A DNA stretch of 5,601 bases. Origin: Acidobacteriota bacterium. GTDB taxonomy: Bacteria > Acidobacteriota > Blastocatellia > Pyrinomonadales > Pyrinomonadaceae. Where the stretch lies: positions 1 to 5,601 of the forward strand of contig JAKOSS010000384.1 in assembly GCA_029777145.1 (NCBI GenBank), given 5' to 3'. The position numbers and the translations under genes are program-made. Shown here piece after piece: positions 1-5,416 of the stretch. Numbering within the stretch: position 1 is the stretch's first letter; every line of letters starts with the position of its first letter. The notes below the pieces were generated by a model. It saw nothing but the letters and a program-made list of their open reading frames with translations. It did no database searches and was not told the DNA's origin.

Positions 1-3
1 CAC

Positions 4-94
4 CGACCACCGACCACTGACTCCTGACCCTCGACCCTCGACTCCTGACTCCCGACCACTGACCACCGACCACCGACCACCAACTACCGATCAA
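4..94. repeat. Degenerate 7-bp tandem repeat, about 13 units
   Basis: About thirteen consecutive heptamers can be read in register from base 4. CGACCAC is the commonest unit (4-10, 11-17, 53-59, 67-73, 74-80), with variants TGACTCC, TGACCCT, CGACCCT, CGACTCC, TGACCAC, CAACTAC and CGATCAA. The consensus is roughly YGACYMY. The left end of the window cuts the array, so its true length is unknown. The last two units overlap the final codons and stop of the minus-strand response regulator. A 7-bp period is not a multiple of three, so a coding repeat is unlikely. The array resembles in style the heptanucleotide short tandem repeats known from cyanobacterial genomes. Its function is unknown. Confidence 0.85.
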
Positions 95-464
95 GATACT
101 GCCTCAGCATCGGCTTCAGGATGCGGTAATCGAGCGGTTTGTCCAATAGCTCGTCGCATCCGGCGGCCTTGGCGGCGCCTTCGTAGTCGCTGCCGAACGC
201 GGTTACGGCGATGATCGGAACGCGGTCGTCGCTCACCTCGCGGATCGCCCGCGTCGCCGTCAATCCGTCGACGACAGGCAATGAAATGTCCATCAAGATC
301 AGATCAGGGTGATATTGCTTGACCTTGTCGACGGCCTCGATTCCGTCCGTTGCCTCGATGACGGCATAACCGCAGCTCTCGAGCAAGTACCTCAGCACCT
401 CACGACTGTCGTCGTAATCTTCCACGATCAGGATCTTTGAACACATACAACTGGACTGAATCAA
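84..464 (-). CDS. Single-domain response regulator (CheY/Spo0F-like receiver)
   Basis: This 126-residue protein is one receiver domain with no output domain, so it probably acts as a phosphorelay intermediate or by binding a partner in the cytoplasm. Visible receiver landmarks are the acidic pair E15-D16 in ILIVED, the phospho-acceptor D59 in DLILMDISLP, the switch threonine T88 in AVTAF and the invariant lysine K109 in LLDKPL. The residue three before that lysine, usually Tyr or Phe, is Leu (L106). The start chosen is TTG at 464-462, because a strong GAGGAG Shine-Dalgarno (minus strand, 479-474) sits 9 bases upstream. The ATG at 446-444 would be 27 bases from it and would still keep the whole domain. 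The stop codon lies inside the heptamer repeat. No histidine kinase is in the window, so partner and pathway are unknown. Confidence 0.93.
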   Translation of the reverse strand: MIQSSCMCSKILIVEDYDDSREVLRYLLESCGYAVIEATDGIEAVDKVKQYHPDLILMDISLPVVDGLTATRAIREVSDDRVPIIAVTAFGSDYEGAAKAAGCDELLDKPLDYRILKPMLRQYLDR

Positions 465-473
465 TACAGATTT

Positions 474-479
474 CTCCTC
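474..479 (-). promoter_or_regulatory. Ribosome binding site deciding a TTG start
   Basis: On the minus strand this reads GAGGAG, a near-perfect Shine-Dalgarno, followed by 9 bases and then TTG at 464-462. It is the main reason for preferring the TTG over the internal ATG for the response regulator gene. Confidence 0.7.
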
Positions 480-492
480 GCAGAATGATCTC

Positions 493-510
493 TCGCAAAC
501 ACGATGCCAA
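493..510 (-). promoter_or_regulatory. Candidate sigma-54 (-24/-12) promoter for the response regulator
   Basis: Read on the minus strand from 510 down, the sequence is TTGGCATCGTGTTTGCGA. It carries GG (508-507) and GC (496-495) separated by exactly 10 bases, the invariant spacing of sigma-54 promoters. It fits the consensus YTGGCAC-GR-NNN-TTGCW except for T at the last base of the -24 block, C at the next base, and G at the final W. Transcription would begin near 483, just ahead of the Shine-Dalgarno. No activator gene is visible in the window and chance occurrence is possible, so this remains a candidate. Confidence 0.3.
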
Positions 511-521
511 ACTCGTTACAC

Positions 522-551
522 TTGGATGCGCCTTCCCAATTCCTGTATCAT
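522..551 (+). promoter_or_regulatory. Candidate promoter of the iminopeptidase, with start codon at the transcript end
   Basis: TATCAT (546-551) matches the -10 consensus at five of six bases. An upstream TTGGAT (522-527, spacer 18) is a weak -35. Only 7 bases separate the hexamer from ATG 559, and there is no Shine-Dalgarno in between, so the mRNA could start at or next to the start codon. Confidence 0.35.
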
Positions 552-558
552 CCAGACT

Positions 559-1515
559 ATGACAACCCTTTATCCTGAGATCGAACCGTTTGATTCGGGA
601 ATGCTTGAAGTTTCCGATCTTCACAACATCTATTACGAACGCTGCGGCAATCCCGACGGCATTCCGGTCATCTTTCTGCACGGCGGTCCGGGCGGCGGGT
701 TGCTGCCGATGTACCGGCAATACTTCGATCCCGAGGCATATCATATTTGCCTTTTTGATCAGCGCGGTTCAGGCAGTTCGACTCCGCACGCCGAACTTCG
801 TGAGAACACGACGTGGGACCTGATCAACGACATCGAGAAACTGCGCGAAAAATTCGGGATCGACAAATGGTTCGTATTTGGCGGATCGTGGGGCAGCACC
901 TTGAGTCTCGCGTACGCGATCTCGCATCCGGACCGTTGTCTCGGACTGGTCCTCCGCGGAATCTTCCTGACGCGACGCAAGGAACTCGACTGGTTCTATC
1001 AATACGGCGCGTCGGAGATCTTTCCGGACTTCTGGGAGCGATATCGCGACGAGATCCCCGAAGAGGAGCGCGGCGATTTCATGACCGCCTACCACAAGCG
1101 CCTGACGAGCGACGACGAAAGCGTTCGATTGTCAGCGGCCCGGGCGTGGTCGGTCTGGGAAGGATCGACGTCGAAACTCTATCCCGACTCGGATCTGATG
1201 CAGCACTGGGAAGGCGCGCACGAAGCGCTTTCGCTGGCGCGCATCGAATGCCACTATTTCATGAACGGATCCTTCTTTCCCTCGGACAACTATCTCCTCG
1301 AGAACATCCACAAGATCAGGCACATTCCGGCGGTCATCGTCCAGGGCCGTTATGACGTTGTGTGTCCGATCACGAGTGCGTGGGATCTGCACAATGCCTA
1401 TCCGGAAGCGGAGTTCAACGTCATTCCGGACGCGGGTCATTCGGTGAGCGAAAAGGGGATCACGTCGGCGCTGGTCGACGCGATGGACCGTTTCCGCGAT
1501 TCGTTCTCGTTGTAG
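559..1515 (+). CDS. pip: Proline iminopeptidase (prolyl aminopeptidase, alpha/beta hydrolase)
   Basis: This cytoplasmic enzyme releases N-terminal proline from peptides (peptidase family S33). From ATG 559 it has 318 residues, the usual length for the family, and begins in the family style with TLYPEIEPFDSGML. The oxyanion-region motif HGGPGGG is at residues 41-47 and DQRGSGSS at 67-74. The nucleophile elbow GGSWGS places Ser110. The other triad members are Asp266 in GRYDVVCP and His294 in AGHS. The helical cap region with the WxxWE-type segment (AWSVWEGS) lies at about 196-203. An in-frame ATG at 526 would add 11 residues that do not look like family sequence, so it was not used. It is transcribed divergently from the response regulator and sits 94 bp upstream of tatA, with no evident functional link to either. 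Confidence 0.95.
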   Translation: MTTLYPEIEPFDSGMLEVSDLHNIYYERCGNPDGIPVIFLHGGPGGGLLPMYRQYFDPEAYHICLFDQRGSGSSTPHAELRENTTWDLINDIEKLREKFGIDKWFVFGGSWGSTLSLAYAISHPDRCLGLVLRGIFLTRRKELDWFYQYGASEIFPDFWERYRDEIPEEERGDFMTAYHKRLTSDDESVRLSAARAWSVWEGSTSKLYPDSDLMQHWEGAHEALSLARIECHYFMNGSFFPSDNYLLENIHKIRHIPAVIVQGRYDVVCPITSAWDLHNAYPEAEFNVIPDAGHSVSEKGITSALVDAMDRFRDSFSL

Positions 1516-1525
1516 GCGGGCTGCG

Positions 1526-1554
1526 TGGAAAGATTCGTTGAATCGGAGTATGAT
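1526..1554 (+). promoter_or_regulatory. Candidate sigma-70 promoter for tatA
   Basis: TGGAAA (1526-1531) and TATGAT (1549-1554) are spaced 17 bases apart and match the -35 and -10 consensus at four and five of six bases. Transcription would start near 1561, giving a leader of about 50 bases that includes the hairpin at 1572-1591. The -10 overlaps a small palindrome, and an operator role is possible but unproven. Confidence 0.35.
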
Positions 1555-1565
1555 TAGCGAATCAT
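1532..1565 (+). other. Two adjacent small inverted repeats upstream of tatA
   Basis: GATTC-GTT-GAATC (1532-1544) and ATGATT-AGCG-AATCAT (1550-1565) are perfect dyads of 5 and 6 bp. GATTCG at 1532-1537 can alternatively pair with CGAATC at 1558-1563, so the two dyads share related half-sites. They lie over the candidate -10 region and could be an operator or part of a structured read-through RNA from the upstream gene. Confidence 0.45.
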
Positions 1566-1571
1566 AAAACG

Positions 1572-1591
1572 GCCGCAGAAAAAGCTGCGGC
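1572..1591 (+). other. Hairpin in the tatA leader
   Basis: GCCGCAG (1572-1578) and CTGCGGC (1585-1591) form a perfect 7-bp GC-rich stem with a 6-base loop AAAAAG. It ends 4 bases before the tatA Shine-Dalgarno. No T-run follows, so it does not look like a classical intrinsic terminator. It may stabilise the leader, act as a weak terminator for pip, or influence ribosome access. Confidence 0.6.
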
Positions 1592-1595
1592 GTCT

Positions 1596-1600
1596 AAGGA
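1596..1600 (+). promoter_or_regulatory. Ribosome binding site of tatA
   Basis: AAGGA lies 9 bases before ATG 1610 and fixes that start. Confidence 0.7.
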
Positions 1601-1609
1601 ATCGTAATT

Positions 1610-1873
1610 ATGGCTGGACTTGGTACTACCGAAATTCTGTTGATCGTTTTGGCTCTCTTCCTGCTCTTCGGCGCGAGCCGTTTGCCGCAGTTGGCGAAGT
1701 CGCTCGGACAGTCGCGCAAGGCATTCAAAGAAGGAATGCGCGAAGCCGAAGAGGAATATGAATCCGACCGTCAGAAGAAGATCTCGTCGCCCGACAAACC
1801 GCAGGTTTCGGGACTGAGCGACGAAGATCTCCTGGCGGAACTGCAACGCCGCGCGCAGGCGAAAGAACAATAG
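1610..1873 (+). CDS. tatA: Sec-independent protein translocase subunit TatA
   Basis: This 87-residue inner-membrane protein is the oligomerising, pore-forming subunit that exports folded twin-arginine precursors together with TatC. It has a short periplasmic N-terminus, one transmembrane helix (about residues 8-20, ILLIVLALFLLF), the hinge F20-G21, an amphipathic helix (about 23-43) with conserved F39 in KAFKEGM, and a charged, acidic-rich C-terminal tail. A polar residue, E8, sits near the start of the membrane helix, the position filled by Gln in E. coli TatA and Glu in many other homologues. No tatB or tatC lies nearby, so this is a stand-alone tatA/tatE-type gene. TatA and TatB are related, but the compact length and short tail favour TatA. 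It converges on the downstream minus-strand gene. Confidence 0.93.
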   Translation: MAGLGTTEILLIVLALFLLFGASRLPQLAKSLGQSRKAFKEGMREAEEEYESDRQKKISSPDKPQVSGLSDEDLLAELQRRAQAKEQ

Positions 1874-1890
1874 GCGATCGGAGATCGCTC

Positions 1891-2006
1891 ATTCCAGATT
1901 CCAAGGATTTCAAAATTCCAGTGATTACAGAGACTCCGGGCGGGCGTTTTGCTGGCTTGCAAGACTAAAATCTTGAAATTTTGGAATCCTTGGAATTTTG
2001 GAATCC
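1891..2006. repeat. Intergenic repeat of ATTCCAR words arranged as a long-range inverted repeat
   Basis: This fills the spacer between the convergent stop codons of tatA and the methyltransferase. The left part carries ATTCCAG/A words at 1891, 1898 and 1915. The right part carries TTGGAAT at 1981, 1990 and 1998. Bases 1899-1915 and 1979-1995 are inverted repeats matching at 16 of 17 positions across a 63-base loop. Inside the loop is a smaller hairpin, CAAGA-CTAAAA-TCTTG (1960-1975). The repeat ends 2 bases from the methyltransferase stop codon. It may act as a bidirectional 3' end structure or be a dispersed repeat element. No T-run of terminator type was found. Confidence 0.75.
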
Positions 2007-2008
2007 TC

Positions 2009-2824
2009 TCAGGCTTTCCGTCCCGTCGCGAGGACCGCTTTTACTGAAAATCTGAACGTCAGGCTCCCGTCTTCGTCATCGATGAGTCGGGCGAGCCTTT
2101 CCCGCACCCGTTCGATCTCTTCCGGCTCCAGATCCGCGAACCAATTCGGCATCAGAAAATCCGCGATGAGCGGCGAATCGACAAACGCCGCGCCGTTCTC
2201 AAACTCGAAAACTTCATTCGACAGGTGAGTTTCGACGTCTTCGAGGCCCGCCCAGCCAAGCGATTCCTCGATCGACGAAATGGTCGGCAGCGCGGTGATC
2301 AGACGCTCCGCGAGCGAATTGATCTCTTCCGGGTGATCTTCGAGCATCACTTCCCACAGGAGCGAAAAGATCTCGCCGAAACTGCCCGAAGCGACCACGA
2401 AGGCGGCGACCGTGCCGCCGATCTCGACAAATCTCGCCGAATCGTCAAGGACCGCCGCAAGTTCCGCCGGCGCGACAAAACTCGCGTCTGCGATCACCGA
2501 ATCGAAGCTCTCATCCTCGAGTTCTTCAATATACGAAAAGTCAACTTTCGATTTTGTCGCAGTCGCTTTCTCGCGGGCGATCGCCATCAAATGTTCGTCC
2601 TCGCAGACGGCGCTGATGCGGGCGTCCGAGCCGGCCTTCGAGCCGATCTCGAGCGCGTGATTGCCGGTTCCGGCGTTGATGTAAAGCAGGCTCCGGTCGT
2701 CCGCGTAGCCGAAATGTTTGTCCGAAAGTTCGGTGAAGCGCCGGGTCCATTCGGAATCGACGTAAAGGTCGCGTAGAAACGCCAGTTCTTTGGCTGATTT
2801 GGGCATATATCCATTAAACTCCAT
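2009..2824 (-). CDS. Class I SAM-dependent methyltransferase-like protein
   Basis: From ATG 2824 this is a 271-residue, probably cytoplasmic protein. The Rossmann-type order of class I methyltransferases is visible: a motif I region LLYINAGTGN at 46-55, an acidic end of strand 2 (VCEDEHLMAIA, about 73-83), a strand 4 region FDSVIADASFV (107-117), and EIGGTVAAFVV (134-144), matching the usual 'RVLKPGG' strand 5 entry. Motif I is degenerate: the usual Asp is Tyr48 and the first Gly is Asn50. The substrate is not recognisable. The C-terminal half is rich in Glu and Asp. A longer frame reaches 2899 but would overlap the divergent dehydrogenase start and adds 25 unconvincing residues. An alternative ATG at 2806 gives 265 residues and has TTTAAT 6 bases upstream. 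The fold is fairly certain, the specific function unknown. Confidence 0.8.
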   Translation of the reverse strand: MEFNGYMPKSAKELAFLRDLYVDSEWTRRFTELSDKHFGYADDRSLLYINAGTGNHALEIGSKAGSDARISAVCEDEHLMAIAREKATATKSKVDFSYIEELEDESFDSVIADASFVAPAELAAVLDDSARFVEIGGTVAAFVVASGSFGEIFSLLWEVMLEDHPEEINSLAERLITALPTISSIEESLGWAGLEDVETHLSNEVFEFENGAAFVDSPLIADFLMPNWFADLEPEEIERVRERLARLIDDEDGSLTFRFSVKAVLATGRKA

Positions 2825-2854
2825 TCGGCAGCGACGGCGCAAAGCCGAGATTTT

Positions 2855-2883
2855 TTGACAAACGCCCGTTGTGCTATTTTTAT
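2855..2883 (+). promoter_or_regulatory. Candidate promoter of the short-chain dehydrogenase
   Basis: A perfect -35 TTGACA (2855-2860) is followed after 17 bases by TTTTAT (2878-2883), which matches the -10 consensus at four of six positions. The expected transcript start (about 2889-2891) is only 2-4 bases before ATG 2893. No Shine-Dalgarno is present, so the mRNA is probably leaderless or nearly so. A second TTGACA (2883-2888) follows immediately but has no matching -10. Confidence 0.5.
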
Positions 2884-2892
2884 TGACACAAG

Positions 2893-3666
2893 ATGACAAG
2901 ACACATTAGGGAACTGTTCGATCTGACAGGCCGGACGGCAATCGTTACCGGCGGAAGCCGCGGCATCGGGAAGGAAATGGCCGAAGCGCTCGGCGAGGTC
3001 GGCGCGAATCTCGTGCTTTGCGCACGGCGTGTGGAATGGCTCAACGAAACCGTCGCCGAGTTCCGGGAGAAAGGATTTCGGGTCGCCGGTGTCGTCGCGG
3101 ACGTTTCGAACGAGGAGGACGTCGAACGCGTCGTCCAGGCTACGGTTGAAGCGTTCGGATCGGTCGACGTTCTGATCAACAACGCCGGGATTTCGTGGGG
3201 ATCGATGCCCGAAGAGATGACGCTCGGTCAGTGGCAAAAGGTCATCGACGTCAACCTGACAGGCTGCTTTCTGATGGCGCGCGCGGTCGGCCGCAGAATG
3301 CTCGAGCAGGGAAACGGTTCGATCATAAACATTGCATCGATCGCCGGTCTGACGTCGTCCGCAAACGGTCCTTATTACGCCGGATACGTCGCCAGCAAGG
3401 CCGGACTGATCGGTCTCACGCGTGAGCTCGCGGCGAGCTGGGGACGCAAGGGAATCCGCGTCAACGCGATCGCGCCGGGCTTTTTCCATTCGCGGCTCGC
3501 CGACAAGGTCATCGACATATACGAACGGGTAATTCAGGAAACGAACGTCATTCCGCGTGTCGGAAACGAGGGCGAGCTCAAAGGCATCGCCGTCTTTCTC
3601 GCCTCGGACGCGTCGAGTTACGTGACAGGCCAAACGATCGCGGTCGACGGCGGAATGACAGTGTAG
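2893..3666 (+). CDS. Short-chain dehydrogenase/reductase (classical SDR, FabG-like)
   Basis: This 257-residue cytoplasmic NAD(P)-dependent oxidoreductase has all hallmarks of a classical SDR. The cofactor loop TGGSRGIG is at 19-26, the adenine-contacting Asp70 in VADVS, NNAG at 96-99, and the catalytic tetrad is Asn121 (DVNLTG), Ser149 (NIASIAG), Tyr165 and Lys169 (YVASK). The C-terminal region has the family signature SSYVTGQTIAVDGGM. Two arginines after strand 2 (CARR, 43-46) favour NADP(H) over NAD(H), an inference. The substrate cannot be read from sequence; FabG-type 3-oxoacyl reductase and sugar-acid (gluconate-type) dehydrogenase are both possible. The acyl-CoA ligase 99 bp downstream on the same strand favours acyl metabolism. 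ATG 2893 has no Shine-Dalgarno but lies at the expected end of a leaderless transcript. Confidence 0.93.
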   Translation: MTRHIRELFDLTGRTAIVTGGSRGIGKEMAEALGEVGANLVLCARRVEWLNETVAEFREKGFRVAGVVADVSNEEDVERVVQATVEAFGSVDVLINNAGISWGSMPEEMTLGQWQKVIDVNLTGCFLMARAVGRRMLEQGNGSIINIASIAGLTSSANGPYYAGYVASKAGLIGLTRELAASWGRKGIRVNAIAPGFFHSRLADKVIDIYERVIQETNVIPRVGNEGELKGIAVFLASDASSYVTGQTIAVDGGMTV

Positions 3667-3673
3667 GCATTTC

Positions 3674-3764
3674 GGAATTGGGAATTGGGATTGCGGATTT
3701 TTATTCGAATCGTGGCGTCAACCAGGACTGAAATCCCCAATCCCAAATCGCACATCCCAAATGA
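3674..3764. repeat. Intergenic heptad repeat arranged as an inverted repeat
   Basis: The left arm reads in heptamers GGAATTG, GGAATTG, GGATTGC, GGATTTT (3674-3701). The right arm reads GAAATCC, CCAATCC, CAAATCG, CACATCC, CAAATGA (3730-3764), which is the same kind of word on the other strand. Bases 3685-3700 and 3731-3746 are inverted repeats matching at 15 of 16 positions with a 30-base loop. The element fills the gap between the dehydrogenase stop and the ligase start. It could attenuate or stabilise the mRNA between the two genes, or be a passive dispersed repeat. Confidence 0.75.
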
Positions 3765-3765
3765 C

Positions 3766-5373
3766 ATGGGGGTAAACTTGAACGCCAATCCAACGACGCT
3801 GAATCTTTCGGCGATCATCGAACATCACGCGCGGCTCTCGCCGGACAAAGAGGCTTTCGTCTGGAACGACGTCCGGCTGACATACGGGCAACTGAACGCG
3901 ACGGCCAACCGCGTCGCGAATGCGCTTGTTTCACTCGGCATCGGTTACGGCGACAAGGTCGCGCTCGTGTGTCCGAACCTTCCGTATTTCCCGATCGTCT
4001 ATTATGGGATCATGAAGGCCGGCGCGGCGGTCGTCCCGCTGAACGTTCTTTTCCGGCCGCGCGAGATCGCGTATCATCTGACCGATTCAGAGGCCAAAGC
4101 GGTCTTTGTTTTCGAAGGCACACCCGAACTGAAGATGGCCGAATCGGTAAAGGAAGGATTTGACCAGGTCGATTCGTGCGAGCATCTGATCGTGATGACG
4201 GCCGACAAGACGGGGCCGAGCCCGATCGAGGGACATCCGACGCTGACGCAGCTCATTTACGACAAATCCGACACCTTCGAAACTTACCCGACGCACGGCG
4301 ATGACACCTGCGCGATCCTTTACACCTCGGGCACCACGGGTCAGCCGAAAGGCGCGGAACTGACGCATTCGAATATTTACTTTAACGCGATCGCCTGTTT
4401 CAATCTGCACGTTCCGGGGCTCAATTACAGCGACGGCGTTCAAAAGACGTGTCTCATCACGCTTCCGCTCTTTCACACGACCGGACAAACGGCGCAGATG
4501 AACGCGCAGATGTTCGCCGGCCATCGGGTTGTCCTATTGCCGCGTTTCGAGCCGCACACTGCGCTCGAAGCATTCAGGAAAGAAAAAGTGAATTTCTGGA
4601 CCGGTGTTCCGACGATGTACTGGGGAATTCTGAAGTACGTCGATGAGAACGGAATCGATCCGACGCCGTACGCGGAATCGCTCGCGATCCTAAGTTCCGG
4701 CGGCGCGCCGATGCCGGTCGAACTGATGCGCGCCTTCGAAAATTCGTTCGACGTCCGGATCCTCGAAGGTTACGGACTTTCGGAAACTTCGCCGGTCGCG
4801 ACCTTCAATCATCCGAGCGTACCGTCGAAACCGGGAACCGTCGGGCAACCGCTGTTCGGAGTCGAAGTTCGCTGCGTCGACGAAAACGACGTCGAGGTCG
4901 CACGCGGCGAACGCGGCGAGATCGTGATCCGCGGCCATTGCGTCATGAAGGGCTATTACAAACGGCCGAAGGAGACCGCCGAAGCGTTCCGCAACGGCTG
5001 GTTCCACACGGGCGACATCGGCACGATGGACGACGAAGGGTTTCTGACGATCGTCGACCGCAAGAAGGAAATGATCCTCCGCGGCGGCTACAACATTTAC
5101 CCGCGCGAGCTCGAGGAGGTCATCATGTCGCACGAAGCCGTGTCGATGGTCGCCGTGATCGGCATTCCGTGCGACCGGATGGGTGAGGAAGTGAAGGCCT
5201 ACATCGTGAAAAAGCAAGGATTTTCGCTCTCGGAACTGGAGTTTCTCGAGTGGTGCAAGACGCAGTTCGCGGCATACAAATACCCGCGGCACGTTGAATT
5301 TCGAGAAAGCCTCCCGATCGGCGGAACGGGAAAGATCCTGAAGCGGGCGCTGAAGGAAGAGATTGGTCAATAG
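3766..5373 (+). CDS. Fatty acyl-CoA ligase (AMP-binding, FadD-like)
   Basis: This enzyme activates a carboxylic acid, probably a medium- or long-chain fatty acid, with ATP and CoA through an acyl-adenylate. From ATG 3766 it has 535 residues, normal for the ANL superfamily. Motifs in order are the P-loop LYTSGTTGQPKGA (185-197), YGLSETSP (336-343), HTGD (414-417), the hinge Asp431-Arg432 in VDRKKEMILRGGYNIYP, and the catalytic C-terminal Lys523 in GGTGKILKR. The frame stays open back to a TTG at 3685, but those 27 extra residues are encoded by the intergenic inverted repeat and were rejected. ATG 3766 has no Shine-Dalgarno; TTG 3778 (531 residues) has GGGGG at 3768-3772 before it and is a real alternative. 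Its location suggests co-transcription with the upstream dehydrogenase. Substrate chain length is not determined. Confidence 0.93.
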   Translation: MGVNLNANPTTLNLSAIIEHHARLSPDKEAFVWNDVRLTYGQLNATANRVANALVSLGIGYGDKVALVCPNLPYFPIVYYGIMKAGAAVVPLNVLFRPREIAYHLTDSEAKAVFVFEGTPELKMAESVKEGFDQVDSCEHLIVMTADKTGPSPIEGHPTLTQLIYDKSDTFETYPTHGDDTCAILYTSGTTGQPKGAELTHSNIYFNAIACFNLHVPGLNYSDGVQKTCLITLPLFHTTGQTAQMNAQMFAGHRVVLLPRFEPHTALEAFRKEKVNFWTGVPTMYWGILKYVDENGIDPTPYAESLAILSSGGAPMPVELMRAFENSFDVRILEGYGLSETSPVATFNHPSVPSKPGTVGQPLFGVEVRCVDENDVEVARGERGEIVIRGHCVMKGYYKRPKETAEAFRNGWFHTGDIGTMDDEGFLTIVDRKKEMILRGGYNIYPRELEEVIMSHEAVSMVAVIGIPCDRMGEEVKAYIVKKQGFSLSELEFLEWCKTQFAAYKYPRHVEFRESLPIGGTGKILKRALKEEIGQ

Positions 5374-5403
5374 TTATTTGTGTCGTCTTGGTAATTAACC
5401 GTT

Positions 5404-5409
5404 TACAAT
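5404..5409 (+). promoter_or_regulatory. Candidate -10 element for the MoaD-like gene
   Basis: TACAAT matches the -10 consensus at five of six bases and ends 7 bases before TTG 5417. No convincing -35 is visible and no Shine-Dalgarno follows. It would place the transcript start at or next to the start codon. Confidence 0.35.
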
Positions 5410-5416
5410 CAACAAC

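Noticed and set aside
4..94. CRISPR array
   Set aside because: The repeat unit is 7 bp with no spacers between units, and no cas genes are nearby.
526..558. Earlier ATG start for the iminopeptidase
   Set aside because: It adds 11 residues unlike the family N-terminus and has no Shine-Dalgarno. ATG 559 gives the usual family start and length.
813..1355. Plus-strand open frame of 180 codons inside the iminopeptidase
   Set aside because: It overlaps the complete catalytic domain of the iminopeptidase in another frame and is Arg-rich with no motif.
2225..2776. Plus-strand open frame of 183 codons opposite the methyltransferase-like gene
   Set aside because: The minus-strand frame carries the ordered methyltransferase motifs. 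The plus-strand translation is Arg/Asp-rich without domain features.
2835..2856. Intrinsic terminator CGGC-GCAAA-GCCG followed by six T
   Set aside because: The stem is only 4 bp, and the site lies between two divergent genes where no plus-strand transcript needs to end. The T-run is also part of the promoter region of the dehydrogenase.
2587..3633. Long minus-strand open frame (348 codons) opposite the dehydrogenase and the methyltransferase start
   Set aside because: It is antisense to a clear SDR with all motifs, crosses the divergent promoter region, and its translation is Arg/Asp-rich low-complexity sequence with no recognisable domain. It is an open shadow frame in GC-rich DNA.
4690..5370. 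Minus-strand open frame of 226 codons opposite the acyl-CoA ligase
   Set aside because: It lies entirely within the motif-bearing ligase and shows no domain of its own, so it is a shadow of the ligase reading frame.
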